Below are positions 1 through 8,370 of a stretch of DNA of 14,430 nucleotides, one piece after another. Both the position numbers and the translations under genes were made by a program. The stretch's first letter is position 1; each line of letters opens with the position of its first letter. A model generated the notes under the pieces. It was not told the origin of the DNA. It was given only the letters and a program-made list of their open reading frames with translations, and searched no databases. This DNA comes from Glomus cerebriforme (taxonomy: Eukaryota > Glomeromycota > Glomeromycetes > Glomerales > Glomeraceae). The stretch is taken from assembly GCA_003550305.1 (NCBI GenBank), contig QKYT01000277.1:57803-72232 (forward strand), given 5' to 3'.

Positions 1-228
1 AGGACCATTATCTTCTAAATGCTGCGCATTGCGTAATTACTTAGTATAACACTTTAGAGTTAAAATTAAAATTTTTTTGCGTCTCATGCTACCGTGTAAA
101 ATTTTTTTTTTCATTATGCTGCCAATAAAATCCGAATATGGTCACAATAAAAATTTGAATATCACAATTTGCAAAATCAACGAAAATTAGAGTATCAAAA
201 ATCACCAAATTACAAGTAAAAAAACATG

Positions 229-253
229 GGGTCGCCATGGTGACGGGTCGCCA
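229..253. repeat. GGGTCGCCA direct repeat around a CCATGG near-palindrome
   Basis: GGGTCGCCA occurs at 229-237 and again at 245-253. Between them GTCGCCATGGTGAC is a near-palindrome centred on CCATGG. The patch is strikingly GC-rich for this window. It may be the edge of a dispersed repeat; no function is evident. Confidence 0.5.
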
Positions 254-485
254 CATAGCAACGCCCTTATAATAATACCTAAAATTTCTATTAAAATGCT
301 AATTTTTCTAATAAAACCTGAAATATAGTGATCAATTTTTATTAAAATATCATATGATTTTTAACGACAATATATTTTAACTTAATGATCAACTTTACTT
401 ATACTATAAAAAATAAGTTAATTATCAAAAAAAAATGTTTACATAAGAGTATATTTGTGCGATAATTATCTTAATTTATAGATGA

Positions 486-503
486 CCGGTAACTTGTTAC
501 CGG
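486..503. repeat. Perfect 8-base-arm hairpin
   Basis: CCGGTAAC (486-493) is followed by TT and its exact reverse complement GTTACCGG (496-503). This is one of the few GC-containing perfect hairpins in the AT-rich left flank. It could be a terminator-like or transposon-end structure, but no gene ends here, so its role is unknown. Confidence 0.5.
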
Positions 504-610
504 ACACTATACCTTTACTAATAACTGAATATTTAATAGAACTTGTCATGGCTAATACTTTTTCTTTATTTAAAAATTTTATGTTCTTTAACAAAGTATA
601 TATTACTACT

Positions 611-675
611 AATATCAAATATTGATATTTTAATAGCATAGTTCTTAGGCAATATGAATACTAACTTCATATTGC
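611..675. repeat. Two neighbouring perfect hairpins
   Basis: AATATCAA / TTGATATT form an 8-base stem with a 3-base loop (611-629). GCAATATGAA / TTCATATTGC form a 10-base stem with a 7-base loop (649-675). They lie about 65 bases upstream of the first coding remains. AT-only hairpins are common by chance, but the 10-base stem is less expected. Confidence 0.45.
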
Positions 676-741
676 TTATTTGGATGACAGACAGTTTTAG
701 AAATAAATAGCAAATACTGTATTTTTATACTTAAGTTTTAG

Positions 742-3084
742 AGGATAATGAAAAATATGAGAATCATCCTGACTATAGGTATCAGGATGGATTAAAATTT
801 AGTGATATTGAGAAGATACCCAGTTTTGCAATTATATCTTTATATAGATGGGTTTGTCAAAATAATAATATAAAGTTTTTTGGATCACAAGTTTTAGGTT
901 GAGATAATCCTTATATATTAGAACAATCATTGACTGGTATTGAATTTTATCCATTTTTAATAAAATTTGATAAATATCTTATTTATATAACTACTTTGGG
1001 AACAGTAAATAATACTAAAACTGGAATTGGATATACAGCAAAGTTCATTGGTAAATATTTAAATAAATATGCAGAGTATATTCAACAAATTAATTTAAAT
1101 GATGCTATGTTGATATTTACCAAGACGGTATATGTTAAAACAATATTTTATTAGTATAACTTCAAATGAAGTCTGAAAGAAATCCAATAAATTGAAAAAA
1201 TTTTGTGAAACTCAACTTTTTGGATTGGAACATCTATTAACATATCAAATTTTATTAGAACAATGAACTTCTAAATGTAATGAAACCTTTTGACATAATA
1301 AAAATATTATAAATCATCTTTATAATTATTTTCTTTATCGCCAAATTATATCTAATATTCAGTGGCATAATTTTTTTATTGATTGGAAAAATGATTCATG
1401 TATAATAATTGAATTTTCTAATTCTATAATAGCATTTTATCCACCACAATACATTTCAAAGATTGTGAACTTCAAGCATGGAAAGCAATGCTTAAAGTAG
1501 CTGGTTATCATGAAATTACTCCATTTACAAAAAATGAATCTAAGGTAAATATAAACTGATGATTTGTCAATTTTTTTATAATACAAACTTTAATATATTT
1601 TATTGACCAAAATAGTACTAATTTTGGAGTCGTTTATTAGTAGTAGATTCATCAAAAGATCAACATGCTTTTGCTCTATTATATTCTTAAGGGCTTTTGA
1701 CACCATCACTAAATAATGTGAGTAATTAACTATGAAAAAGTTTCAAAAATGCATTTTATAAAAATAAAATAGAATAAGATGAACATATTTGAATCTTATT
1801 AATAGTTGCAAATGAATATACTTATGCTAAGTTAGAAGAAAAACTTGGTATAAGTAATTGATATATTTGAGAATTAGAAACGTAAAATGCATAATACTAA
1901 TCTGAAATTTACATTACTATATTAGATTTCTTCAAAAACTGTAGCTAGTGCTTGATTATATGCAATTACAAATAGTCCTGATTATTCTGCATTATGCAAA
2001 CCTACAATTACAAGAGTATGGCTATCAAAAGAATCTCTTAATCAATTTACAGCATTTTTACTTGATAAAAATATTACAATACCAAGTTCTTACAAAGTTG
2101 ATGCAGCAATTGGTTTACCTATAATGTATTTAAAAGATACTAAAGAATTACTATGGCATCAATTTTTTGAGTTGCATCCAAATGGAATGAAACGAATAGC
2201 TTTCATAACATGTTTAGAAAATAGTAAATTTGTTTATCATGATGATCTTGACGGATTATATTTGATTTGTAATGAATATGGATTTGGTATTTTTGAAGAT
2301 TTAATTGAACTTATTTATGAAAAAATTGGAGAGAAAAATATTCAGATTAGTTATATTTGTTATAATGATATAAAATAATTTTTTTAAAAAAAAATAATTT
2401 TAATCTATTTGATTATTTTAATTAGAATGAATTAATAACCTATCTTGAAACAATCCAACATCATTTAAAGCAAGAATATGAAAAGTAATTAAAAATAAAT
2501 GCTTTGGAATATGTTCAACATAATAATTATGTTGAATATTGTTTGAAATTTGCATTTGAAAATTATAGTGAAGAATATTTAGAATATTGTGAAAATATAG
2601 CGAAGTTGATACTATTTTTCAGCAAATTTTGCAACTTCTTCCAAATAACAAAGAAAAAATAATTAAAAATCATGCAAAATTACAATATTACTGAGCTCAT
2701 CAAGCTAGAAAAACTTATCTTAATGCACAATTCAATGCAACTTTACTTCGTTTAGATAAAAATGGAGCTATTATTATGGTTATGAAAATTTTACCCCAAT
2801 TAGCAAGAGAAGTAAAATCAGATTTTTTTTGGAAAAAAAGAATTTACTTTACATATACTACTGATGTACACAAAAAAAGCTGATAATTCTACTTTATTGA
2901 ATCTTGAAGTTTTAGATCATTGGTCAGCTGATCTAACATAAGATGCATGATTTACAGCATCTTTTTTTGATATTTTATTTTTCAGCATAGAAAAAAAACC
3001 TTTCTGGATAGAGATTTTATTTGACAATAGTGCACATTATCATAATAAAAAATTGATGATGATTATTAGTTAATAGTCCAAGTG
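742..3084 (+). pseudogene. Decayed DDE-transposase-like gene of a fungal repeat family
   Basis: A long series of coding-like blocks on the plus strand is broken by stops and frame changes. Block 1 (742-1152) contains GIEFYPFLIKF and TGIGYTAKFIGKYLNKYAEY. A one-base shift near 1153 leads to a block with IQWHNFFIDWKND, and a second shift near 1455 leads to CELQAWKAMLKVAGYHEITP. After an intron (1545-1615) comes VVDSSKDQHAFALLYS. The longest open piece (2124-2378) reads YLKDTKELLWHQFF and LICNEYGFGIFEDL. The 3' part has ARKTYLNAQFNATLL, DHWSADL and FDNSAHYHNKKLM, the last resembling the DNxxHYH second-aspartate motif of DDE transposases. From memory, relatives carry VVDYKMKILP before the first aspartate; here only MVMKILP remains, so the catalytic Asp appears deleted. 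Premature TGA codons lie at 900, 1174, 1264, 1291, 1859, 1868, 1953, 2692 and 2948. The gene is dead. The family is recognised only by eye, and the start and end are approximate. Confidence 0.65.
1545..1615 (+). other. Intron remnant in the DDE-like pseudogene
   Basis: The intron runs from GTAAAT to AATAG, 71 bases, with TTGAC near the 3' end as a possible branch point. Coding similarity stops at NESK before it and resumes with RLLVVDSSKDQ after it. It shows that the gene is eukaryotic, not organellar or bacterial. Confidence 0.6.
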
Positions 3085-3111
3085 GTATAATATCACAGGT
3101 AAAATGATGCT

Positions 3112-3173
3112 AAATTGGGGCTCATTTAGATCATTTTAGGATATTCTAGAATGACCTAAATGAGCCCAATTTT
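3112..3173. repeat. Imperfect hairpin, arms of about 27 bases
   Basis: The left arm (3112-3138) and right arm (3147-3173) pair with few mismatches around an 8-base loop; both contain a GGCTCATTTAG-like core. It sits just 3' of the DDE-like pseudogene and just 5' of the composite unit. It could be a transcription terminator, a tiny foldback element or the terminal repeat of the preceding element. Confidence 0.65.
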
Positions 3174-3193
3174 TTTTGTTTTTCTTCAGCAGG

Positions 3194-3282
3194 ATACCCG
3201 ATTGATGACCAAATTTTGGCGTAATTCGTGCATATCAAGGTTATCAATCAGGTATCTGCAAGGTTATCAATTGAGTATTTAC
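3194..3282. repeat. Left-end cluster of the ATCAATCGGGTAT-type motif
   Basis: ATACCCGATTGATGAC lies at 3194-3209. Two tandem units with a 23-base period follow in the opposite orientation: GGTTATCAATCAGGTATC from 3239 and GGTTATCAATTGAGTATT from 3262. The same motif recurs at 7693-7710 and 7774-7803. Confidence 0.6.
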
Positions 3283-3500
3283 TTTGTATGCAATCAGATA
3301 TATATACTGTATATAACAATATCACTAGTAGAAATAGGACAATTCAGCCTAAATTTGACCAGGTCAAATATAGGTCGAATGATGATCTAACCTGTGAAAT
3401 TAAGATCAATTTTTTTGACGCAGTTGGGTTGCCAATCATCACAAATTCAGAAAGAAAATTTGGCTATCATTCATACTTTATTAGATTTTAAAAAAAAAGC

Positions 3501-3642
3501 AAATTTGACCTTTAAAAACCAATATTCAACCTTTAAAAACCATAAATTCGACCTTAAAAAACCAATATTCAATCTTTAAAACCATATATTCGACCTTGAA
3601 AAAACAATATATTTGATCTTAAAAACCAATAATTCGTTCTAG
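3501..3642. repeat. Tandem repeat, about 21 bases, six to seven units
   Basis: The approximate unit is ATATTCGACCTTTAAAAACCA. Variants have TTGACC, TCAACC, TCGACC, TCAATC and TTGATC at the core, so most differences are C/T or G/A transitions. The TTCGACC core is shared with the array at 7276-7530. No coding frame is maintained. Confidence 0.7.
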
Positions 3643-3904
3643 TTCGACCTATTTATCAACAATATTCGTTCTATATAAAGTGTCTAATATAATATAATGT
3701 CTTATAAAACTACTAAAAAAACTATATAATATATAATAATAATGTCCTATAAAACTACAAAACCCATATAATAATATCCGTTTAATAATATAAACCTAAC
3801 TATACAATATATAACAAAAAGAGAAAAAAAATAAAGTTACGAAAGAAAGATGCATGTGACATTTGACTTAGAAACTTCTTTAATGGTATAAAGATCAGAA
3901 TTAG
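3643..3904. other. AT-rich spacer with one short direct repeat
   Basis: There is no gene. AATGTC-TATAAAACTAC occurs twice with one difference (from 3696 and from 3741). The rest is TA-rich and would form the 3' flank of the minus-strand gene that ends at 3905. Confidence 0.5.
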
Positions 3905-4339
3905 TTATGAATCAGAATATATTACTTCCACGTTGAAAATAGCGTCAATAGTTTCTTCTTCTGAATCAGCTTTTTTTCCCCTTTTGACTCCTTTTCTTTT
4001 CATAATTTTTTTGCTAATATAATGTAAATAATCTTAGTTTGTGATAAAATTAATAAAAACTAATTCAACTTACCAATTGCAAGCTTTCGCCAATTTTGTC
4101 TAAATCTTTGGGCTGGATCAGATTTATTTCTGCTGAATTTAATAAATAATCTAAATTCAGATCTGTTAAACTCGCATCATCATATTGAGTCATTTTATCA
4201 TTATTATCATTGACTCCGTATTCAAGCATTTCAATATCCGTTACTTCGTTTCTGATTTTCTCAGTATCATATACCCATTTAGGAGTGTTCTCGGACAGTT
4301 TGCTATACGTGAAGTAAGTATTATCATCATATATTTGCT

Positions 4340-4379
4340 CCCGCTACTTTTTCGCGTGTTGAATTTCCTCAGTAGCGGG
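4340..4379. repeat. Inverted repeat CCCGCTAC / GTAGCGGG
   Basis: Perfect 8-base arms (4340-4347, 4372-4379) with a 24-base loop lie in exon E of the minus-strand pseudogene. The frame of exon E changes in this same stretch. The equivalent exon of the paralogue also carries inverted repeats (14006-14090), but with different sequence. Confidence 0.5.
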
Positions 4380-4807
4380 TCTAACACATCCTGAAGTAGG
4401 TACTTCAACTATTAAAAACAAAGATAAAATGAAGGCCGAATAAATACTAAAATAAATAAATAACAATCAATTGCTTTATTACCTTCTCCGAACGCCACCC
4501 ATAGTCGTATATATGCAAAAATCGCTTGTTATCTGGCAATTTTTGTCACGTTTCATCTTTCAAGTCTGATTGTTCAATAGAATGGTATCCATTCTGAACG
4601 AGAATTGATAGCAGTTTATCTTTATCAAATTTTTGTAAATTATCGTTATTTTGCTCGTAAAGCTTAATGGCCATTTTGAGTCTCCTGTTTTTTTTCTGTT
4701 GAATATATAAAGATTAATTATTAAATAACTCAAAAAGAATTATATTAAAATAAAATACTACTCACTTCAGACAAACGGACATTTATGTGCATACATCAAT
4801 CATCTCT

Positions 4808-4880
4808 GTCTAATTGGCCTGATTGTTACTTTCTTATTCTGTTTCTTTTATGCTTATATATTGATCATAACCAATTAGAC
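4808..4880. repeat. Inverted repeat GTCTAATTGG / CCAATTAGAC
   Basis: Perfect 10-base arms (4808-4817, 4871-4880) are separated by 53 bases in exon C of the minus-strand pseudogene. One arm encodes LSNW and the other GQLD, so the match is not explained by a protein repeat. It may be a coincidence. Confidence 0.4.
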
Positions 4881-5678
4881 AATTGAGTGACTGATGGATT
4901 ATAATGCCCACTTATTAATTTCTTTAATTCAGAAATCAATTTCTTGTAGATCTTATCTGACTGTTCGATAAAAGTCTTGTCGTAATCTAACGCGTATTCA
5001 TTAGGGATTTGGCCTTTTAAAATATGTTTCATTTCAGACTAAATAACAAAAAATTAATATTGAATAGTAAAAAGGCTGTATATATAAGTTCGATTACAAA
5101 CTAACGATTCTTATCCTCACTGCTATATCATTAGCTTCATCTGGAGATCTTTCTTTTGATTTTAATCTTTTTTAGATCATTCTGTTGGTGAAGGATTAGT
5201 AATTGATCAAGGTATACGAATTTGTTAGTATCGTTCGAGTTCACCTTGAAGAGCTTTGTTTTCTTTATATAGTTTATCCATTTTGACTCCAAATATTCCA
5301 TTATACTTACGTAACAAGATGTTCTTCTCCTTTACTTGCTGAAAACTACCTTCTAAATTGTCTATTTTTCATTTCAACTCAACTACTATTAATCATTCTC
5401 TATATAATTCATCCCGAAGTTGGCCATTTTCAGTTATCAACTTATCGACTTCTGTTTAATATAAATTTCACATTGAGGAATATGTATATATGTAATATAA
5501 TATATTGTTATATGACAAATTCAATTTACTTACCAGATACCGCTTCTTCTTCATGACCTAAAGTTTAACAACTCCTCAGTATATTGATATTTAGATATCT
5601 TTTAATAATATTTGACATTACAACAGATTGTTGGGATGAAGAGGAAGATACTGAGGGTATGTTATTTCGTATATTAAT

Positions 5679-5918
5679 TTGAGGTAATGATGATAAGGTT
5701 GTGGTGATTTTAGGATGAGGTGGTGATGATAAAGTTGTGGTAATTTTAGGTTGAGGTGGTGATGATGTGATTTTAGGTCGAGATGGTGTTGATGAGGTTG
5801 TGGTGATTTTAGGTCAAGATGATGATGATGTTGTGGTAATTTTAGGTCAAGGTGGTGTTGATGAGGTTGTGGTGATTTTAGGTTGAGGTGATGTTGATGA
5901 GGTTGTGGTGATTTTAGG
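5679..5918 (-). repeat. In-frame minisatellite encoding PKITTTSST-type repeats
   Basis: Seven units of 27-36 bases encode PKITTTSS followed by a variable TPP/TPS/SPQ tail, in the N-terminal part of the minus-strand gene. The codon before each PK varies among CGA (Arg), CAA (Gln), CAT (His) and TGA (stop). Two units therefore end in TGA where sister units have CGA or CAA. Low-complexity Thr/Ser tracts like this are probably disordered linkers. Confidence 0.75.
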
Positions 5919-6062
5919 TCGAGATAGTGTTAATGAATTTCTTAATGTAGAAGGTGTTAAAGGTATTTGGCCTATCGAAGCTAAAATATCTGCTGGCACA
6001 AAGAGTCTAAAGAGTTCTGAAGTTTGTAGTGTATTGGGATTGGACGCAGGTTGAGATGACAT

Positions 6063-6200
6063 TGATGAAGACGTTAGTAAAGGCAGATTATTTCATGATG
6101 TATTAGGATTGGACGAAGATTGGAATGACATTAATGAGGATGTTAATAAAGGCAGATTATTTCGTGATGTATTAGGATGTGATGATATTGATGAAAGTGA
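6063..6200 (-). repeat. In-frame tandem repeat encoding NPNTSRNNLPLLTSS
   Basis: Two clear units of about 60 bases, plus a partial third, encode NPNTS-R-NNLPLLTSS-MS-Q at the N-terminus of the minus-strand gene. One unit keeps CGA for the Arg and the neighbouring unit has TGA at the same place. On the plus strand this is TTTCGTGATG against TTTCATGATG, a direct CpG to CpA change. Confidence 0.7.
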
Positions 6201-6215
6201 ATTATTTCATGATAG

Positions 6216-6763
6216 TTAGAATAATGAAGATTTTTTGCGAGATATTTTTATTTTCAAAATTTATTTTCAAAATATTTTTTTTTTTTTAAAAAAAAAGAAA
6301 GAGAATATTTATTTGCATGAAACAAGAGAATTTGTCCTCCTTTTATGTCTTTTTTTTATGCTATTTATTATACTTCGTATCAAATTAGACTTTCAATCAT
6401 TAATGATATTAACTATCAAATTCTCTTAAACTTTCAAATCAAATTAACTTTCAATCAGTTAAACCAAAACCAAACCGATATGGTCAAATTAATATTAATA
6501 AAAAAATAAATATACATTAATATCAATTAAAATAATCAAAGTCAAATATCAGTAAATTAACGTGCATTTTGCACCTTTATTTATAGTTCTATTAATAAAA
6601 TTAAACTCAATTAAGTAGTTAGAAATCAGTAAATAAATCAAAGTTAAATATCAAACCAATGCTATTGATATTAATTATAATTTAAATTATCAAACAAAAA
6701 TACATAAAACAAAGTATATTATAACTTTATTCAACAAACTTTATAACAATTTTTATCAACAAA
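6216..6763. other. AT-rich intergenic region between divergent genes
   Basis: This separates the 5' end of the minus-strand pseudogene from the plus-strand gene remains, so it would have held a bidirectional promoter. It contains a run of T followed by a run of A near 6275-6297, and loosely repeated AATCAAAGT-AAATATC and ATCAGTAAAT words (6530-6655). No clear motif or coding frame. Confidence 0.5.
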
Positions 6764-7188
6764 ATGAAAAAAAAGTAAGAAAACGTATTGCAGCTGATAT
6801 CTTAGACGAATATAATACTCCAAGTTCTTCAATGTCTAATCCACTTTTACCAAAAGGTGACAAATTTTTGACATTTACAACCAGAAAATCAAGAGTGAAG
6901 GTTCAATATTTTTACAGCAAATGTAATAGAAAAATAGTCGATCAATGCACAAAAGCTGCATATGAATAAACATCTTCTTTAAAATCACATTCTGAATAAT
7001 TGACACCTTTACCTACTAACGAGACTTCAATGTCACAAATGTTAGTAGAACTGCTTGATTCAATGATGTAAATTGATACACAGCTTGATTCAACGATGTC
7101 AATCGATACACATTCTCCACATATACCTGATAATGATATGTATTTACAAGTTAATGTTATTACAACAATTCGAACATTGGATATTTAA
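6764..7188 (+). pseudogene. Small basic-to-Ser/Thr protein gene, four defects
   Basis: An ATG at 6764 runs into a stop after four codons, but the next frame, entered by a one-base change in the 8-A run at 6767-6774, stays coding-like to a TAA at 7186-7188 (about 140 codons). It reads KKVRKRIAADILDEYNTP, GDKFLTFTTRKSRVKV, YFYSKCNRKIVDQCTKA, then a tail with a duplicated LDS-MM/TM-IDT unit (30 bases). In-frame TAA codons at 6967, 6997 and 7069 break it; the first two fit CAA to TAA, and the third replaces the TCA seen in the sister repeat unit. The N-terminal half is basic. I do not recognise the family. It is divergent to the gene at 3905-6215 and lies in the same proposed unit. Confidence 0.55.
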
Positions 7189-7275
7189 TATTATATTAGA
7201 AGTGAACAACATGTTATGTTATTATTTTATAGCATGTAATTCAGCCATCATTTTTTGTATTTTTGTTTAAAAAAA

Positions 7276-7530
7276 GGTGATAATTCGACCATTAGTCTGC
7301 AAGGTCGAATATAAGTTTAATTTTAATAAAAATTAGTGCGTAATTCGGTGATAATTCGACCATTAGTCTGCAAGGTCAAATATAAGTTTAATTTTAATAA
7401 AAATTAGTACGTAATTCAGTGATAATTCGACCATTAGTCTGCAAGGTCGAATATAAGTTTAATTTTAATAAAAATTAGTATGCAATTCAGCCATCATTTT
7501 GCAGGGTCGAATATGGGTTGAACTGTACAT
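7276..7530. repeat. 71-base tandem repeat, three full units plus a partial
   Basis: Units start at 7276, 7347 and 7418, with a diverged fourth from 7489. Each unit contains ATTCGACC and, 12 bases on, its reverse complement GGTCGAAT, followed by TTTAATTTTAATAAAAATTAG. Differences between units are mostly transitions (TCGAAT/TCAAAT, GTGCG/GTACG). A TAATTCAGCCATCATTTT-like word flanks the array on both sides (7237 and 7484). It shares the TTCGACC core with 3501-3642. Confidence 0.8.
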
Positions 7531-7951
7531 CATTACTAATTTAGGTCAAATTTTTTTAAAATCAGCCGAATTTGACCGAATTTTATGAAGGTCAATTTTA
7601 CAAATTATTACAAATTGGGTTGCTGATTTTGTTTAAATGATCGCTTAATAAAATAACTATAAATCAGTCAATCCAATTACTTATATTATATATTTAATCG
7701 GGTATGTGCCTTAAATTGATCACTAATTTTGTTTAATCTGATATATATACTATGTTAACTAATTATTTTAATAGTTATCAATCGGGCATATGCCCGATTG
7801 AACAGCATTCTACCTGTGCATAAAAGTTAAATCTTGGATTTTTCTAAAAACTGGCAAAACCAAAACTACAATAGATTCCTACTATACTTAGATAATTCCA
7901 TTTTTATTTATTTTTTTTATAAATTATATTGAATAAATTTAAAATTATTAG
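7531..7951. other. AT-rich non-coding stretch with end-type motifs
   Basis: No coding frame is seen. TTTAATCGGGTATGTGCC (7693-7710) is a diverged copy of the end motif found at 3194-3282 and 7774-7803. From 7830 the sequence is T/A-rich and ends in ATTATTAG at 7944-7951, a good splice acceptor for the exon that follows. Confidence 0.5.
7779..7800. repeat. Perfect 22-base palindrome
   Basis: CAATCGGGCAT (7779-7789) is followed directly by its exact reverse complement ATGCCCGATTG (7790-7800), with no loop. It is flanked by GTTAT and AAC. This could be two head-to-head copies of a terminal repeat or a dimeric protein-binding site. Confidence 0.75.
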
Positions 7952-8310
7952 ATTGCACATGTAATAAAATGTCATGTACATCTTGAATATGATATTTGAA
8001 GTGGAGATGATATAGTAGATGCAATCAAAGATATTAGGAAAATATTCATTGCAAATCTTAATCCTGGTAAACAACCAAAAAAGCTAAAAAGACAATACCT
8101 ACCTTAGAAGGCATTACCAATTGGTCACATTTCATTTGGCCAAAAAATGATAAATTATCTGGTTATATTTATGTACATCCATTACCTAATTTTGGTACTT
8201 GGAATACTTTTTTACTTATTAATAATATCAAAAAGGTCATAAATGATCAAGAATTTATAAAACCAAATCTGATAGTTTCAGATTGTACTATACCAAAATC
8301 TGAATAGATT
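7952..8310 (+). pseudogene. 5' half of a split fungal-repertoire gene
   Basis: An exon after the acceptor at 7950-7951 reads CHVHLEYDI, a TGA, SGDDIVDAIKDIRKIFIANL, then shifts frame in an A-rich run near 8085. It continues TLEGITNWSHFIWP, LSGYIYVHPLPNFGTWNTF and LIVSDCTIPKSE to a TAG near 8306. The block rich in W, G and P resembles, from memory, a conserved segment of predicted proteins expanded in Rhizophagus-type genomes; their function is unknown to me. The 1 kb TIR element starts about 60 bases downstream, and coding resumes just beyond it at 9375, so I read this as one gene cut in two. In-frame stops and the shift show it is no longer functional. Confidence 0.55.
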
Positions 8311-8370
8311 ATTCTATTATCTAATAATAAAGGTATAGGAATATAAAAATAATCATTTTATTTACAGCAG

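Larger units (their letters stand above)
1..741. other. AT-rich intergenic stretch with small hairpins
   Basis: I find no credible reading frame on either strand here. The stretch holds T and A runs, a GC-rich island near 228-267 and three short perfect hairpins (486-503, 611-629, 649-675), listed separately where distinctive. The last bases (TTTTAG at 736-741) look like a splice acceptor leading into the coding remains that follow, so an upstream exon of that gene may have been lost or lie further left. Confidence 0.6.
3905..6215 (-). pseudogene. Multi-exon gene: Ser/Thr repeats, coiled coil, basic domain
   Basis: Read on the minus strand, six exons are visible. Exon A (about 6215-5534) encodes Ser/Thr/Pro-rich repeats including PKITTTSST units. 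Exon B (5451-5106) has a coiled coil (VDKLITENGQLRDELYRE, VKEKNILLRKYNG), then KSKERSPDEANDIAVRIRI. Exon C (5038-4766) has MKHILKGQIPNEYALDYDK, NPSVTQLSNWL and a basic stretch. Exon D (4684-4483) has FDKDKLLSILVQNGYHSIEQ and FLHIYDYGWRSEK. Exon E (4408-4074) starts LKYLLQDVLDPLLRKF and ends acidic. Exon F (4013-3905) has MKRKGVKRGKK, a possible nuclear localisation signal, and stops at 3905. Introns are 82, 67, 81, 74 and 60 bases, all GT-AG. Several TGA stops, one TAG in exon E and about three frame breaks (C/D junction, within E, E/F junction) make it non-functional as read. The architecture suggests a DNA-binding or chromatin-type protein, but no named domain is recognised. A paralogue lies at 13231-14229. 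The 5' end is uncertain. Confidence 0.68.
3194..7803. mobile_element. Putative composite repeat unit of about 4.6 kb (hypothesis)
   Basis: The two ends share an inverted motif: ATACCCGATTGATGAC at 3194-3209, and at the right end ATGCCCGATTGATAAC on the minus strand (7774-7789). Inside each end lies an array rich in TTCGACC/GGTCGAA (3501-3642 and 7276-7530). Between the arrays are two broken genes pointing away from each other (3905-6215 minus, 6764-7188 plus). Arrays of subterminal repeats inside matching ends are typical of DNA transposons, but no transposase motif is visible and I cannot define target duplications. The boundaries are a proposal; the arrays could equally be independent satellites. 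Confidence 0.35.

Noticed and set aside
3160..3579. Three overlapping plus-strand open frames.
   Set aside because: They run through repeat and end-motif sequence, have no coding-like composition and overlap in different frames.
4185..4394. Plus-strand open frame of 69 codons.
   Set aside because: It is antisense to exon E of the minus-strand gene, which gives the far better protein.
6235..6429. Plus-strand open frame with a Phe/Lys-rich product.
   Set aside because: It is built on T and A runs in an AT-rich intergenic region.
3194..7803. LTR retrotransposon flanked by direct repeats.
   Set aside because: Some words such as TTGGGTTGC and GATATATATACT recur in direct orientation in both flanks, but similarity is patchy, with no TG...CA ends, primer site or reverse transcriptase.
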